A stretch of DNA of 64,000 nucleotides, taken from the NCBI RefSeq assembly GCF_007097155.1, contig NZ_VJWA01000001.1:777501-841500 (forward strand). The letters are read 5' to 3'. Both the position numbers and the translations under genes were made by a program. The stretch comes from Glacieibacterium frigidum (GTDB lineage: Bacteria > Pseudomonadota > Alphaproteobacteria > Sphingomonadales > Sphingomonadaceae). Below are positions 28,794 to 37,770 of this stretch, piece by piece (position 1 is the stretch's first letter; each line of letters starts with the position of its first letter). Under the pieces are notes generated by a model. The model was not told where the DNA came from, ran no database searches, and saw only the letters and a list, made by a program, of their open reading frames with translations.

Positions 28794-29954
28794 CTATCCC
28801 CTCGCCCGTTCCGCCGCCGCGATCACATCGTCGATGGCGGTCCATTTTTCGGTGCCGCGTGCGTTCGCGACCACGGTTGCGACGAACGCCATGCCGCGCA
28901 CGCCGTCGTCGATACCCGGATACCAGGCGGCCGCGTCGCCTCGCAGCGCAGCCGCGAAGCCGCGATAAAGATTGGCGAAGGCCTCGATATAGCCCTCGGG
29001 GTGGCCTGCAGGAGTGCGGGTCAGAGCGGATGCCTCGGCCGAGACGCCGGGCCCGCCTGTCCGGACAACTTCGAGCGGCCGGTCGAGCCAGCGGATGGTC
29101 AGACTGTTGGCGTCGTCGTGCCGCCACTCGATCGTGGCGCGCTCGCATGCGACGCGCAGGCGCAGGCCGTTTTCCTCGCCCGCGGCGATCTGGGTCGCGG
29201 TCAGCGTGCCGCGCGCGCCGCCGGCAAAGCGCAGCAGCACCGAGGCATCGTCGTCGAGCCGCCGTCCGGGCACATGCGCCGTAAGGTCGGCGCACAGGGT
29301 CTCGACGCGCAGGCCCGTGACATGCTCGGCGAGGTGGAAGGCATGGGTGCCAATGTCGCCGAGCGCGCCACCCTGGCCCGCCCGCGCGGGGTCGGTGCGC
29401 CATTCGGCCTGCTTGTTGCCGTCCGCGTCGGCGGGCGTGCTCAGCCAGCCCTGGCGGTACTCGACCGCGACCTGCCTCACCGCGCCGAAGTCGCCGCCGG
29501 CGATGCGCGCGCGCATCTCGGCGACCATCGGATAGCCGGCATAGGTGTAGGTCACCCCGTACGCCGCGCCCGACCGAGCCGCGGCAGCGGCGATGTCGAG
29601 TGCCTCGCGCAGGTCGAGCGCCATCGGCTTGTCTGACAGCACCGCGATCCCCGCCTCGAGCGCCGCGATCGCCATCGGCCGGTGCAGATGGTTCGGCGTC
29701 GCGATGACCAGCGCCTGCATCCGCTGTTCCAGCGGCAGCGCGGCCTCGGCAGCGATCATCTCGTCGAAGCGCGCGTAGGTCCGCGCCGGGTCGAGGCCGA
29801 GGCTCGCACCGCTGCGCTCATTGCGCGCGGCGTCCGCGCTGAACGCCCCGGCGACCAGCGTCCACTCGCCGTCGAGACGCGCCGCCATGCGGTGCACCGC
29901 GCCGATGAACGCGCCTTCGCCGCCACCGGCCATTGCGTAGCGGATCGGCGGCAC
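28794..29954 (-). CDS. Gfo/Idh/MocA family oxidoreductase (cytoplasmic)
   Basis: A 386-aa NAD(P)-dependent dehydrogenase with a Rossmann N terminus (YAMAGGGEGAFIGAVH), VIATPNHLHRPMA, and the catalytic Lys in LSDKPMALDL. It also has the C-terminal alpha/beta domain with GDIGTHAFHLAEHV, where the His is expected at the active site. No signal peptide. It likely reduces or oxidises a sugar, possibly a 3-keto-sugar made by the GMC enzyme of the same operon. Start GTG at 29954. Confidence 0.88.
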   Translation of the reverse strand: MPPIRYAMAGGGEGAFIGAVHRMAARLDGEWTLVAGAFSADAARNERSGASLGLDPARTYARFDEMIAAEAALPLEQRMQALVIATPNHLHRPMAIAALEAGIAVLSDKPMALDLREALDIAAAAARSGAAYGVTYTYAGYPMVAEMRARIAGGDFGAVRQVAVEYRQGWLSTPADADGNKQAEWRTDPARAGQGGALGDIGTHAFHLAEHVTGLRVETLCADLTAHVPGRRLDDDASVLLRFAGGARGTLTATQIAAGEENGLRLRVACERATIEWRHDDANSLTIRWLDRPLEVVRTGGPGVSAEASALTRTPAGHPEGYIEAFANLYRGFAAALRGDAAAWYPGIDDGVRGMAFVATVVANARGTEKWTAIDDVIAAAERARG

Positions 29955-29958
29955 GGCC

Positions 29959-30792
29959 CTAGAACCGCAGCTTCTTCAGGTGCACCGCCGACGCCTCGAC
30001 CGTCGGCCAATAGGGCGGCGGCGGCTGGTCGTGCTCGACGAAATAATGGACGAGGCCCGCCTGCCGCGACTTCGCGAAGATCGCCGCGAAATCGATCGTG
30101 CCCGCGCCGACCGCAACCATCTTGCCGTCGGCGGACATGTCCTTGACGTGGCACAGCGGGATACGGCCGGGATATTTGGCGATGATCGCCGCGATGTCGC
30201 CGCCGCCCTTGACCGTCCAAAACAGGTCGAGCTCGATCTTGACGAGCGCGGGGTCGCTCTCGTCGAAAAAGATGTCGAAGGGGCGCCTGCCCTCGATGGC
30301 GGCAAATTCGAAGGCGTGATTGTGATAGGCGAAGGTGACACCCGCGGCCTTCGCCGCCGCGCCGAAGCCCGTGAGCTGCCTGGCGAAGGCCTGGCACTGG
30401 GCGAGCGTCGAACGGCGGTCCTCGCCGATATAGGGGAGCACCGCATAATCGCAGCCGAGCGTCTTGGCCTGTGCGAAGACCTTCGCCGCATCGGCTTCGA
30501 GGTCGGCCATCTGAACGTGCATCGACGGCGCGGTCAGGCCGATGCGGATCAGCTCGGCGCGCAGCACCTTGGGGTCCATCGCCGAATAGGGCGGGCCGCC
30601 GAGTTCGATCTCGCTATAGCCCAGCGCCTTCAGGCGACGCAGCGTGCCGAGCGGGTCGGTCTTGGCGACTTCGCGCAGTGTATAGAGCTGGATGCCGAAG
30701 CGCTTGAGGCGCTGCGCGGCAACCGCCGGACCACCCATCGCGACCGCCGCCGCCCCCGCCATGCCGCTGAGAAGCGTGCGCCGTGCCAGCAT
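29959..30792 (-). CDS. Exported sugar isomerase/epimerase-like TIM barrel
   Basis: A 277-aa xylose-isomerase-like TIM barrel with a Tat-like signal (ARRTLLSGMAGAAAVAMGG). It contains FGIQLYTLR, FAYHNHAFEF, KIELDLFW and PLCHVKDM, the usual metal-site strands. Export places it in the periplasm with the GMC/small-subunit pair encoded just upstream, where it could isomerise or eliminate from a 3-keto-glycoside. The start overlaps the GMC stop by one base (TGATG). Confidence 0.83.
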   Translation of the reverse strand: MLARRTLLSGMAGAAAVAMGGPAVAAQRLKRFGIQLYTLREVAKTDPLGTLRRLKALGYSEIELGGPPYSAMDPKVLRAELIRIGLTAPSMHVQMADLEADAAKVFAQAKTLGCDYAVLPYIGEDRRSTLAQCQAFARQLTGFGAAAKAAGVTFAYHNHAFEFAAIEGRRPFDIFFDESDPALVKIELDLFWTVKGGGDIAAIIAKYPGRIPLCHVKDMSADGKMVAVGAGTIDFAAIFAKSRQAGLVHYFVEHDQPPPPYWPTVEASAVHLKKLRF

Positions 30793-32495
30793 CACAGCTG
30801 TCCTTCCTTGAGCAGGTCGGCGGCATGATGCGCCGCGCGGGCGGTGAACGCCATATAGGTCAGCGACGGGTTCTGCGTCGACGACGAGGCCATCGCCGCA
30901 CCATCGGTAACGAACAGGTTGGGAATGTCGTGCGCCTGGTTCCAGCCGTTGAGCACCGAGGTCGCGGAATCGCGACCCATGCGGATGGTGCCCATCTCGT
31001 GGATGCCCTCCCCGGGAACGCGGGTCTGCGCAATCGCCGTCTCGGCGGGGGTAATGTCGGTCGCACCGGCGGCGCGCAGCATCGCCTGCGCGTCCTTGGT
31101 CGCCTCGACGATCAGCAGCCGCTCGTTGTCGCCCCATTTGCAGTCGATGACGGGCAGCGGGATGCCCCATTTGTCGCGCTTGGTGGTGCTGAGCGTCACG
31201 CGGTTGTCGGCGCGCGGCAGCATCTCGCCAAACGGCAGGAAGCCCATCTGCCACGGCCCCGGCGTGCGGTTGGCAAGCTTGAGGGCCTTGCCGACGCCTG
31301 CCGCGCCGGCATTCCAGCTGCTGCGGCCGGCGCCCGCCTGATAACCAAAGCCGCGCAGGTAGGGCTTGTCCTTCTCGCTGAAATTCCCATAGCGCGGGAC
31401 ATAGACCGGGATGGGCCGGCGGCCGCGGTCGTAGACGTCGAGCATGCCGGGCAGGGTGCCGCTCACGTTGCCGCCGATGATGTGGTCCATCAGGTTGCGA
31501 CCGACTTGGTCGCTGCGATTGGCGAGGCCGTTCGGATTGGCCGCATCGCGCGAGTTGAGCAGGATGACCGCGCTGCCGATCGTCGAGGCGTTGAGGAACA
31601 CGATGCGCGCCCGGTACACGGTCGCGGCCCTGGTCACGGCATCGATGACGCGCACGCCGGTCGCGCGGCCGGTCCTGGGGTCGACCTCGATAGAGTGGAC
31701 TATGGCGTTGGTCTTGAGCGTCATGCGTCCCGTGCGCTCGGCGGCCGGCAGGGTGGACGACAGCGACGAGAAATAGGCGCCGAAGCTGCAGCCGCGCGAA
31801 CACAGCGACCGCGCCTGGCACTGGCCGCGGCCTGCTGCGAGATGCTCCTCGGTCGGCTGGCTGAGGTTGGCGCCGCGGCCGATCACGAGGTTGCGGGTCG
31901 GGAATGCCGCCTCGACCTTCGCCTTCACGACCTTCTCGGCGACGTTCATCGCAAAGCCGGGCAGGAACTTGCCGTCGGGAAGGTTGGCGAGGCCGTCGCG
32001 GTCGCCGGCGATGCCGACGAAGGTCTCGACCTTGTCGTACCACGGCGCGATGTCGGCATAGCGCACCGGCCAGTCGACGCCGTGGCCGTCGCGCTTGTTC
32101 GCCTCGAAATCATCCTCGCACCAGCGGTAGCTGGCGCGCCCCCACATCAGCGAGCGGCCGCCGACATGATAGCCGCGTACCCAGCGGAAGCGATCAGGGT
32201 TGACGGTCTCGTAAGGGTGGTCGGCCTCGTTCGCCCAGAACGACTTGTTCGAATTGAACATCGCGTACGCGACGGTCGAATAATACGGGTATTTCGCGGC
32301 GATCTCGTCTTCCGGGATCATGTTGACGTCGGGGTGGTCCCACGGATCGACCATATCGCTGTAGTCGGTCGCGGGGTCGATCGTGGGCCCACGCTCGAGC
32401 ACGAGGACCTTCAGGCCGCGCTCGGTCAATTCCTTAGCCGCATAGCCCCCGGTGATGCCGGAGCCGACGACGATTGCGTCGAAATCGACCGGCAT
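30792..32495 (-). CDS. GMC family flavin oxidoreductase (large subunit, cassette 1)
   Basis: A 567-aa GMC enzyme. It has a dinucleotide-binding VVGSGITGGYAAKELTERG at the N terminus, GGRSLMWGR near residue 115, a cysteine cluster QARSLCSRGCSFGA, and a C-terminal HEMGTIRMG and TQNPSLTYMAF. It lacks its own signal peptide, while the adjacent small subunit has one. This pairing matches FAD-dependent sugar dehydrogenases and glycoside 3-dehydrogenases (compare Caulobacter LacA/LacC). No cytochrome c subunit follows. ATG at 32495 (TGATG overlap). Confidence 0.88.
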   Translation of the reverse strand: MPVDFDAIVVGSGITGGYAAKELTERGLKVLVLERGPTIDPATDYSDMVDPWDHPDVNMIPEDEIAAKYPYYSTVAYAMFNSNKSFWANEADHPYETVNPDRFRWVRGYHVGGRSLMWGRASYRWCEDDFEANKRDGHGVDWPVRYADIAPWYDKVETFVGIAGDRDGLANLPDGKFLPGFAMNVAEKVVKAKVEAAFPTRNLVIGRGANLSQPTEEHLAAGRGQCQARSLCSRGCSFGAYFSSLSSTLPAAERTGRMTLKTNAIVHSIEVDPRTGRATGVRVIDAVTRAATVYRARIVFLNASTIGSAVILLNSRDAANPNGLANRSDQVGRNLMDHIIGGNVSGTLPGMLDVYDRGRRPIPVYVPRYGNFSEKDKPYLRGFGYQAGAGRSSWNAGAAGVGKALKLANRTPGPWQMGFLPFGEMLPRADNRVTLSTTKRDKWGIPLPVIDCKWGDNERLLIVEATKDAQAMLRAAGATDITPAETAIAQTRVPGEGIHEMGTIRMGRDSATSVLNGWNQAHDIPNLFVTDGAAMASSSTQNPSLTYMAFTARAAHHAADLLKEGQL

Positions 32496-33067
32496 CACAG
32501 CGCCCACGCGCGGTCGCCGGGCTTGAAGGGCAGGTTACCGGTATAACCTTCGGGCAGCGGGTCGTAGCGGAGCTCCTGCGACGCGCCGATCTCTGACGTG
32601 TAATAGAGGCGGACCGCGAGCGACTTGAGCGTCCGGTAATCCTTCAAGCCTGCCGGGCGCGGCGACGCGAAGGCTTCGGCATCGAGCGCCGACAGCGCGG
32701 CGAGGCGAGCGGCCGGCCTGGCGGTCGCGAACGGCGCCCCGGCGCGGCGGTCGAGATCGGCCTGCAGCGCGGCGATCGCGACAAGCAGCCCGGCGCGCGT
32801 CTTTGCCGACGCCCAGCGCCCGAGCAGGCCGACGAGGCCGAGATGGACGCCCGCCGCCTTCGCTCCCGGGGTATCGGTGGCGGGGATCAGGGTGTCGACG
32901 AACGCAGCGAGAAACGCTGTCTGCCCGGGGGAGACGAACGAACCGGCTGCGGCCGCCGCCCAGGCGCGTTGCGGCAGCACCGTCGCGGCGGCGAACGCCA
33001 GCAGCCCGTGGAAGACGTCGCGCCGGCAGAATCCGGTCCTGCTAGTCAAGGCCGCGTCACCACTCAT
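32495..33067 (-). CDS. Gluconate 2-dehydrogenase subunit 3-like small subunit (cassette 1)
   Basis: A 190-aa partner of the GMC enzyme. A Tat-type signal (CRRDVFHGLLAFAAATVLPQRAWA) is followed by SPGQTAFLAAFVDTLIPATDTPGAKAAGV, which is typical of the subunit 3 family, and an LYYTSEIGASQ segment. In related dehydrogenases the small subunit carries the export signal for the complex. It is the first gene of the operon, with two operator-like sites upstream. Confidence 0.87.
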   Translation of the reverse strand: MSGDAALTSRTGFCRRDVFHGLLAFAAATVLPQRAWAAAAAGSFVSPGQTAFLAAFVDTLIPATDTPGAKAAGVHLGLVGLLGRWASAKTRAGLLVAIAALQADLDRRAGAPFATARPAARLAALSALDAEAFASPRPAGLKDYRTLKSLAVRLYYTSEIGASQELRYDPLPEGYTGNLPFKPGDRAWAL

Positions 33068-33088
33068 GCAAGTCGATCTCCCCGGAAA

Positions 33089-33101
33089 GCGGTAAGACCG
33101 C
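33089..33101. promoter_or_regulatory. GntR-type operator candidate, palindromic
   Basis: GCGGTAAGACCGC, a perfect 5-bp dyad around AAG, 22 nt upstream of the small-subunit start. The centre lies 22 bp from the next site. Confidence 0.65.
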
Positions 33102-33112
33102 CTTTTAATTTC

Positions 33113-33123
33113 GGTATGACAAC
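33113..33123. promoter_or_regulatory. GntR-type operator candidate
   Basis: GGTATGACAAC, identical over 11 bases to the site at 17026, paired with 33089-33101 at two helical turns. Confidence 0.65.
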
Positions 33124-33144
33124 TCCCACGCTCATCATCCGCTG

Positions 33145-34434
33145 TCAACGCGCCAGCGGTGCCGCAGCGAGTGACAGATCGGCGCCCCGGCCCGCCAGAT
33201 GGGTCCTGCGATAGGCGATCTGGAGGATCACCGCGGCGATCGGGTGAAGGCAGGCGAGCACAATGAAGACAGGCACATAGCCGACGGTATCGAGCGCGCC
33301 GCCGACATAGTTGGTGAAGATCGACGCGCCGACCGTGCCGCACATGTTCACCACCCCGACGGCGGCCCCCATGCCCTGGCCACGGAACATGTCGGTGACG
33401 AGGATATTGGCGAGAACGAGCCACAGATAGCTCATGAAATAGGCGGTGGTCAGCAGCACCATCACCGTCGTCAAGTCGCGCACGAACGGGATGACCACGA
33501 CCAGCGGCGCCAGCAGGGCGGCCCCTTGCATGATGCGGATGCGGCTCGCAGCCCCCGATAGACCGGCGCGCGCCACCAGCCGGTCGGAGAACAGCCCGAC
33601 GACGATCATCGCCAGCGACGCGACCAGCGGCGGGATCCACAGCAACCGCCCGAGATCGGCGAGGCTGAGGCCGAGCTCCTCCTGCAGATAGCCCGCCTGC
33701 CAGTAGGAGATGAAGAACCACAGCGGGTCGGAGATCAGCCGCGCGAGCAGGATCCCCCACAGCATCTTGTTGCGGAAGATCGCGGTCAGCTTCGGCTTGG
33801 TCTCAGGCACCGCCTGCGCGTCGCGGTAGGTCGGGGGATTGGTGTCGGCGAGGAACCAGATCACGCCGAAGGCGAGGCCGATGACGCCGGGCACCAGGAA
33901 GGCGTAGTGCCAGCTGTAGGTCAGCGTGATGTAGACCACGACCGGCATGCAGACGATCGGGCCGACCGACTGGAGCGCGCTGCGCAGCGACCCGACCGTG
34001 CCCATCTTCGCCTTCGGAAACCAGCGCACCAGCGCGAACAACGACGCCGGCAACAGCCCAGCCTCCGCCGCGCCGATGATCGCGCGATAGGCGATCAGCT
34101 CGGGCAGCGACTTCGCGAAGCCGCAGGCAATCGTCGCGCTCGACCAGATGATGACGAACACCGACAGGGTCCGCCGCGACCCGTATTTGTCGACGAGGTG
34201 CCCGCAGATCAGGTAGAAGATCGCGTAGGGGATCAGGAACGCGTTGACGACATAGGAATAATCGGTATCGGTCATCGAGAAGACCGATTTCAGCGTCGTC
34301 TTCAGCGCCGAGATATTCTGCCGGTCGATGATCGCGATGATGCTCTCGAGAGACAGCAGCACGAGGATCGCCCACGCCTTGGCCGGAATGCGATCGGCCG
34401 GCGCGGCGGGCGGCGCTGCGGTCGCGTCGTTCAT
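33145..34434 (-). CDS. MFS transporter of the hexuronate/sugar-acid (ACS) family
   Basis: A 429-aa, 12-helix transporter of the anion:cation symporter family, related to ExuT, GudP and galactonate carriers. Signature features are IDRQNISALKTTLK after helix 1, GHLVDKYGSRRTL in loop 2-3, and GAAEAGLLPASL in helix 4-5. With the beta-glucuronidase, ManD and uronate-dehydrogenase-like genes nearby, it probably imports glucuronate or aldonates. It is divergent from manD and shares a regulatory gap with it. Confidence 0.87.
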   Translation of the reverse strand: MNDATAAPPAAPADRIPAKAWAILVLLSLESIIAIIDRQNISALKTTLKSVFSMTDTDYSYVVNAFLIPYAIFYLICGHLVDKYGSRRTLSVFVIIWSSATIACGFAKSLPELIAYRAIIGAAEAGLLPASLFALVRWFPKAKMGTVGSLRSALQSVGPIVCMPVVVYITLTYSWHYAFLVPGVIGLAFGVIWFLADTNPPTYRDAQAVPETKPKLTAIFRNKMLWGILLARLISDPLWFFISYWQAGYLQEELGLSLADLGRLLWIPPLVASLAMIVVGLFSDRLVARAGLSGAASRIRIMQGAALLAPLVVVIPFVRDLTTVMVLLTTAYFMSYLWLVLANILVTDMFRGQGMGAAVGVVNMCGTVGASIFTNYVGGALDTVGYVPVFIVLACLHPIAAVILQIAYRRTHLAGRGADLSLAAAPLAR

Positions 34435-34494
34435 TCTCGTGCCTCCCCAGCCACAGGTCTTCGCCCGATCAGTCCACGTCTAAACTGCCGGACA

Positions 34495-34506
34495 AGTCTT
34501 TACAAC
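34495..34506. promoter_or_regulatory. GntR-type operator candidate between the MFS gene and manD
   Basis: AGTCTTTACAAC (reverse GTTGTAAAGACT), 60 nt upstream of the MFS start and 99 nt upstream of manD. The right half departs from the consensus. Confidence 0.45.
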
Positions 34507-34605
34507 TCGCTTGCGCATTAGTCAGGCAACTGCCTAGGATGGCCGGAGTCTGGACAAGGCGCGTTTTTGCGTGCGTCAACGACGAGCGTGTCCGAGGGGA
34601 TCGAG

Positions 34606-35871
34606 ATGACATTGGCTGCGGCCCGTATCGACGAACGGGTGGCGACGCCCGGCCTGCCGGCGCTGCGCATCAGGTCGGCGCGCGTCATCGTCACCTGCCC
34701 GGGTCGCAACTTCGTCACGCTGAAGATCGAGACCGACCAGGGTATCTACGGGATCGGCGACGCGACGCTGAACGGGCGCGAAAAGGCGGTGGTCGCGTAT
34801 CTCGAGGAGCACGTCATCCCCGTCCTGATCGGACGCGACGCGCGCGCCATCGAGGATATCTGGCAGTTCCTCTATCGCGGCGCCTATTGGCGGCGCGGGC
34901 CGGTGACGATGCGCGCCATCGCGGCAGTCGATGTCGCGCTGTGGGACATCAAGGGCAAGGCGCTCGGCGTGCCGATCTCCGACCTGCTCGGCGGCAAGTC
35001 GCGGGAGGCGGCGATGGTCTATGGCCATGCCAACGGCGCCGACATCGCCCAGACCGTCGATGCGGTCGCACGCTATGTCGACCTCGGCTACAAGGCGGTG
35101 CGCGCGCAGACCGGCGTGCCGGGGATGGCGCTGGCGTACGGGGTCGGGCGCGGCGAGCTGCATTACGAGCCTGCCGACGCCACGCTGCCGACCGAGACGA
35201 CGTGGTCGACGCACAAATATCTGAACCACGTCCCGAAGCTGTTCGACGCGCTGCGCGATGCGCATGGGACCGACCTCCACCTGCTCCACGACGGCCACCA
35301 CCGCATGACGCCGATCGAGGCGGCGCAGCTCGGCAAGGCGCTCGAGCCGCACAGGCTGTTCTGGCTGGAGGATCCGACCCCGGCGGAGAACCAGGAGGCG
35401 TTCCGCCTGATCCGCCAGCACACGACGACGCCGCTGGCGGTCGGCGAGATCTTCAACACGCTGTGGGACGCGAAGGACCTGATCCAGAACCAGCTGATCG
35501 ATTATCTGAGGATGACGATCGTCGGGTCGGGCGGCATCACCCATCTGCGCCGCGTCGCCGACTTCGCGGCGCTCTGGCAGGTGCGGATGGGCAGCCACGG
35601 CGCCACCGACCTGTCTCCGGTGACGATGGGCGCGGCGCTCAACTTCGACGTGTGGGTGCCCAACTTCGGCATCCAGGAATATATGCGGCACACGCCCGAG
35701 ACCGACGCAGTCTTCCCGCACCACTACTGGTTCGCCGACGGTCTCCTCCACCCCGGCGACGCGCCCGGACACGGGGTCGATATCGACGAGGCGCTGGCGG
35801 CGAAATACCCGTACGAGCCGCGGCAGCTGCCGGTGGCGCGCCTCGAAGACGGCACGATGTGGAACTGGTGA
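34606..35871 (+). CDS. manD: D-mannonate dehydratase ManD (enolase superfamily)
   Basis: A 421-aa enolase-superfamily enzyme converting D-mannonate to 2-keto-3-deoxygluconate. It has the ManD hallmark [16 protein letters not shown] near the N terminus. The acid/base pair Arg/Tyr, 12 residues apart (R166...Y178 in [13 protein letters not shown]), matches the R147/Y159 spacing of the characterised Novosphingobium enzyme. LHDGHHR and FWLEDPTP carry barrel ligands. About 20 extra residues precede the usual start. ATG at 34606 follows GAGGGG. It is coupled to xylX by GTGA. Confidence 0.93.
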   Translation: MTLAAARIDERVATPGLPALRIRSARVIVTCPGRNFVTLKIETDQGIYGIGDATLNGREKAVVAYLEEHVIPVLIGRDARAIEDIWQFLYRGAYWRRGPVTMRAIAAVDVALWDIKGKALGVPISDLLGGKSREAAMVYGHANGADIAQTVDAVARYVDLGYKAVRAQTGVPGMALAYGVGRGELHYEPADATLPTETTWSTHKYLNHVPKLFDALRDAHGTDLHLLHDGHHRMTPIEAAQLGKALEPHRLFWLEDPTPAENQEAFRLIRQHTTTPLAVGEIFNTLWDAKDLIQNQLIDYLRMTIVGSGGITHLRRVADFAALWQVRMGSHGATDLSPVTMGAALNFDVWVPNFGIQEYMRHTPETDAVFPHHYWFADGLLHPGDAPGHGVDIDEALAAKYPYEPRQLPVARLEDGTMWNW

Positions 35872-36971
35872 GCCCGATGCACCTGCCCGGCGACTGGCGC
35901 GACGCGCTGCTGCTCGGCCGCATGGCGACGCCCGAGGGGCCGAGCCCGGTGCTGGTTCGCGGCGGCGTCGCGTACGACATGGCGCGCGTCGCGCCGACGG
36001 TCGCCGAGCTTGCGGCGCGCTACGGGGAGGGTGACCCGCTCGACGGCGGGGTGGCGCTCGACACGCTCGAGCTACCGCTGCTCACGCCGATCGACCTGCA
36101 GTGCGTCAAGGCGGCGGGGGTGACCTTCGCGGTCTCGGCGCTCGAACGCGTCATCGAGGAGCGCGCCCGCGGCGACGCGGGGCAGGCCGAGGTGATCCGG
36201 GCCGGCCTGGCGGCGCGCATCGGCAGCGACATCGCGTCGGTCAAGCCGGGGTCGGAGACCGCCGCCTCGCTCAAGGCGGCGCTGATCGCCGACGATATGT
36301 GGTCGCAGTATCTGGAGGTCGCGATCGGGCCGGATGCAGAGGTGTTCACCAAATGCCCGGTCCTCGCCGCGGTCGGGCACGGCGCCGAGGTCGGCATCCG
36401 CGCCGATTCGTCGTGGAACAACCCCGAACCGGAGATCGTGCTGGTCTGTGATCATCAGGGCCGGGCGATCGGCGCAACGCTGGGCAACGACGTCAACCTG
36501 CGCGATTTCGAGGGGCGCAGCGCGCTGCTGCTCGGCAAGGCGAAGGACAACAACGCGTCGTGCGCGCTCGGGCCGTTCGTGCGGCTGTTCGACGAGCGTT
36601 TCACCATCGACGATGTGCGCGCGGCCGAGGTGCGGCTGGAGATCGAAGGCGTGGAAGGCTTCCGCCTCGAAGGCCATAGCTCGATGGCGCTGATCGGTCG
36701 CGACCCGCTCGACCTCGTCGCGCAGACGATCGGCAGGCACCACCGCTATCCCGACGGTTTCGTGCTGTTCATGGGCACGATGTTCGCGCCGACACAGGAC
36801 CGCGACACGCCGGGCCAGGGGTTCACGCACAAGGTCGGCGACGTGGTGCGCGTCTCGTCGCCGCGCCTCGGTTGCCTCGAAAATCGCGTGACGACCTGCG
36901 ACGCGGCGCCGCCCTGGACGTTCGGGGTCGGCGCGCTGATGCGCAATCTGGCTGGACGGGGATTGATGTGA
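35868..36971 (+). CDS. xylX: 2-keto-3-deoxy-pentonate dehydratase XylX (FAH family)
   Basis: A 367-aa fumarylacetoacetate-hydrolase-fold protein very like Caulobacter Xyl[67 protein letters not shown] and [15 protein letters not shown]. It dehydrates 2-keto-3-deoxy-xylonate/arabonate to 2-ketoglutarate semialdehyde in the Weimberg pathway. The first metal Glu is in the EPE segment. GTG at 35868 overlaps the manD stop (GTGA); an ATG 9 nt later is the alternative. Confidence 0.93.
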   Translation: MSPMHLPGDWRDALLLGRMATPEGPSPVLVRGGVAYDMARVAPTVAELAARYGEGDPLDGGVALDTLELPLLTPIDLQCVKAAGVTFAVSALERVIEERARGDAGQAEVIRAGLAARIGSDIASVKPGSETAASLKAALIADDMWSQYLEVAIGPDAEVFTKCPVLAAVGHGAEVGIRADSSWNNPEPEIVLVCDHQGRAIGATLGNDVNLRDFEGRSALLLGKAKDNNASCALGPFVRLFDERFTIDDVRAAEVRLEIEGVEGFRLEGHSSMALIGRDPLDLVAQTIGRHHRYPDGFVLFMGTMFAPTQDRDTPGQGFTHKVGDVVRVSSPRLGCLENRVTTCDAAPPWTFGVGALMRNLAGRGLM

Positions 36972-37684
36972 GCGCGGTCTATCCCAGCCTGGCCGGGCGC
37001 AGTGTCGTCGTGACCGGCGGCGGCTCGGGGATCGGCGCGGCGATCGTCGACGCCTTCGTGGCGCAGGGGTCGCGCGTCACCTATCTCGATCTTGCCGACA
37101 CGCGAACGCCCGATGCGGCCACGTTTATGCGCTGCGACCTGACCGACACCGACGCGATCGCGGCGGCCTTCGCGGCGATCGGGCCGGTCGACGCACTGGT
37201 CAACAATGCCGCGAACGACGACCGGCACGATATCGCCGAGGTCACGTCGGCCTATTTCGACAACCGGATCGCGGTCAATCTGAAGCATCATTTCTTCTGC
37301 GCGCAGGCCGTCGCGCCGGGGATGAAGGCGGCCGGGCGCGGGGCGATCGTCAATATCGGCTCGATCTCCTGGCGGCTCGCGATCCCCGACATCCCGATCT
37401 ACGAGACCGCCAAGGCCGGCATCGAGGGGCTGACGCGGGCGCTCGCGCGCGACCTCGGCACCGATGGCATCCGCGTCACTTGCGTCGTGCCCGGCGGGGT
37501 CCGCACGCCGCGCCAGATCGCGCTGTGGCACAATCCCGAGGTCGAAGCCGCGATGATCGCGGCGCAGTGCCTGAAGGCGCGCGTCGACCCGCACCACGTC
37601 GCGGCGATGGTACTGTTCCTGTGCAGCGACGACGCCGCGATGTGCACCGCGCACAGCTATGTCGTGGACGCCGGCTGGAGCTGA
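36968..37684 (+). CDS. xylB: D-xylose 1-dehydrogenase (SDR family)
   Basis: A 238-aa short-chain dehydrogenase that oxidises D-xylose to xylonolactone with NAD. It closely resembles Caulobacter XylB: AVYPSLAGRSVVVTGGGSGIG at the N terminus, VNNAANDDRHDIAEVTSAY, IGSISW, catalytic Tyr145 and Lys149 in YETAKAGIEG, and a C-terminal VVDAGWS. GTG at 36968 overlaps the xylX stop (GTGA). With XylX it fixes the locus as a Weimberg-type pathway. Confidence 0.94.
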   Translation: MSAVYPSLAGRSVVVTGGGSGIGAAIVDAFVAQGSRVTYLDLADTRTPDAATFMRCDLTDTDAIAAAFAAIGPVDALVNNAANDDRHDIAEVTSAYFDNRIAVNLKHHFFCAQAVAPGMKAAGRGAIVNIGSISWRLAIPDIPIYETAKAGIEGLTRALARDLGTDGIRVTCVVPGGVRTPRQIALWHNPEVEAAMIAAQCLKARVDPHHVAAMVLFLCSDDAAMCTAHSYVVDAGWS

Positions 37685-37685
37685 A

Positions 37686-37696
37686 GTTGTAAGACC
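37686..37696. promoter_or_regulatory. GntR-type operator candidate upstream of the symporter
   Basis: GTTGTAAGACC, one base after the xylB stop codon and 74 nt before the symporter start. Confidence 0.6.
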
Positions 37697-37717
37697 CATT
37701 GCGCCCGCGCCCTGCAA

Positions 37718-37728
37718 GTTGTTAGAAC
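37718..37728. promoter_or_regulatory. Second, weaker operator-like site
   Basis: GTTGTTAGAAC, centre 32 bp from the preceding site (three helical turns). Confidence 0.4.
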
Positions 37729-37770
37729 GGGGCGACGGACCTGCGAGGCAGGCCGGCGGGGGAGAGCGAC

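Noticed and set aside
34539..36971. A single 810-codon frame across manD and xylX
   Set aside because: Its first half is an out-of-frame shadow of manD; only the part from 35868 is XylX.
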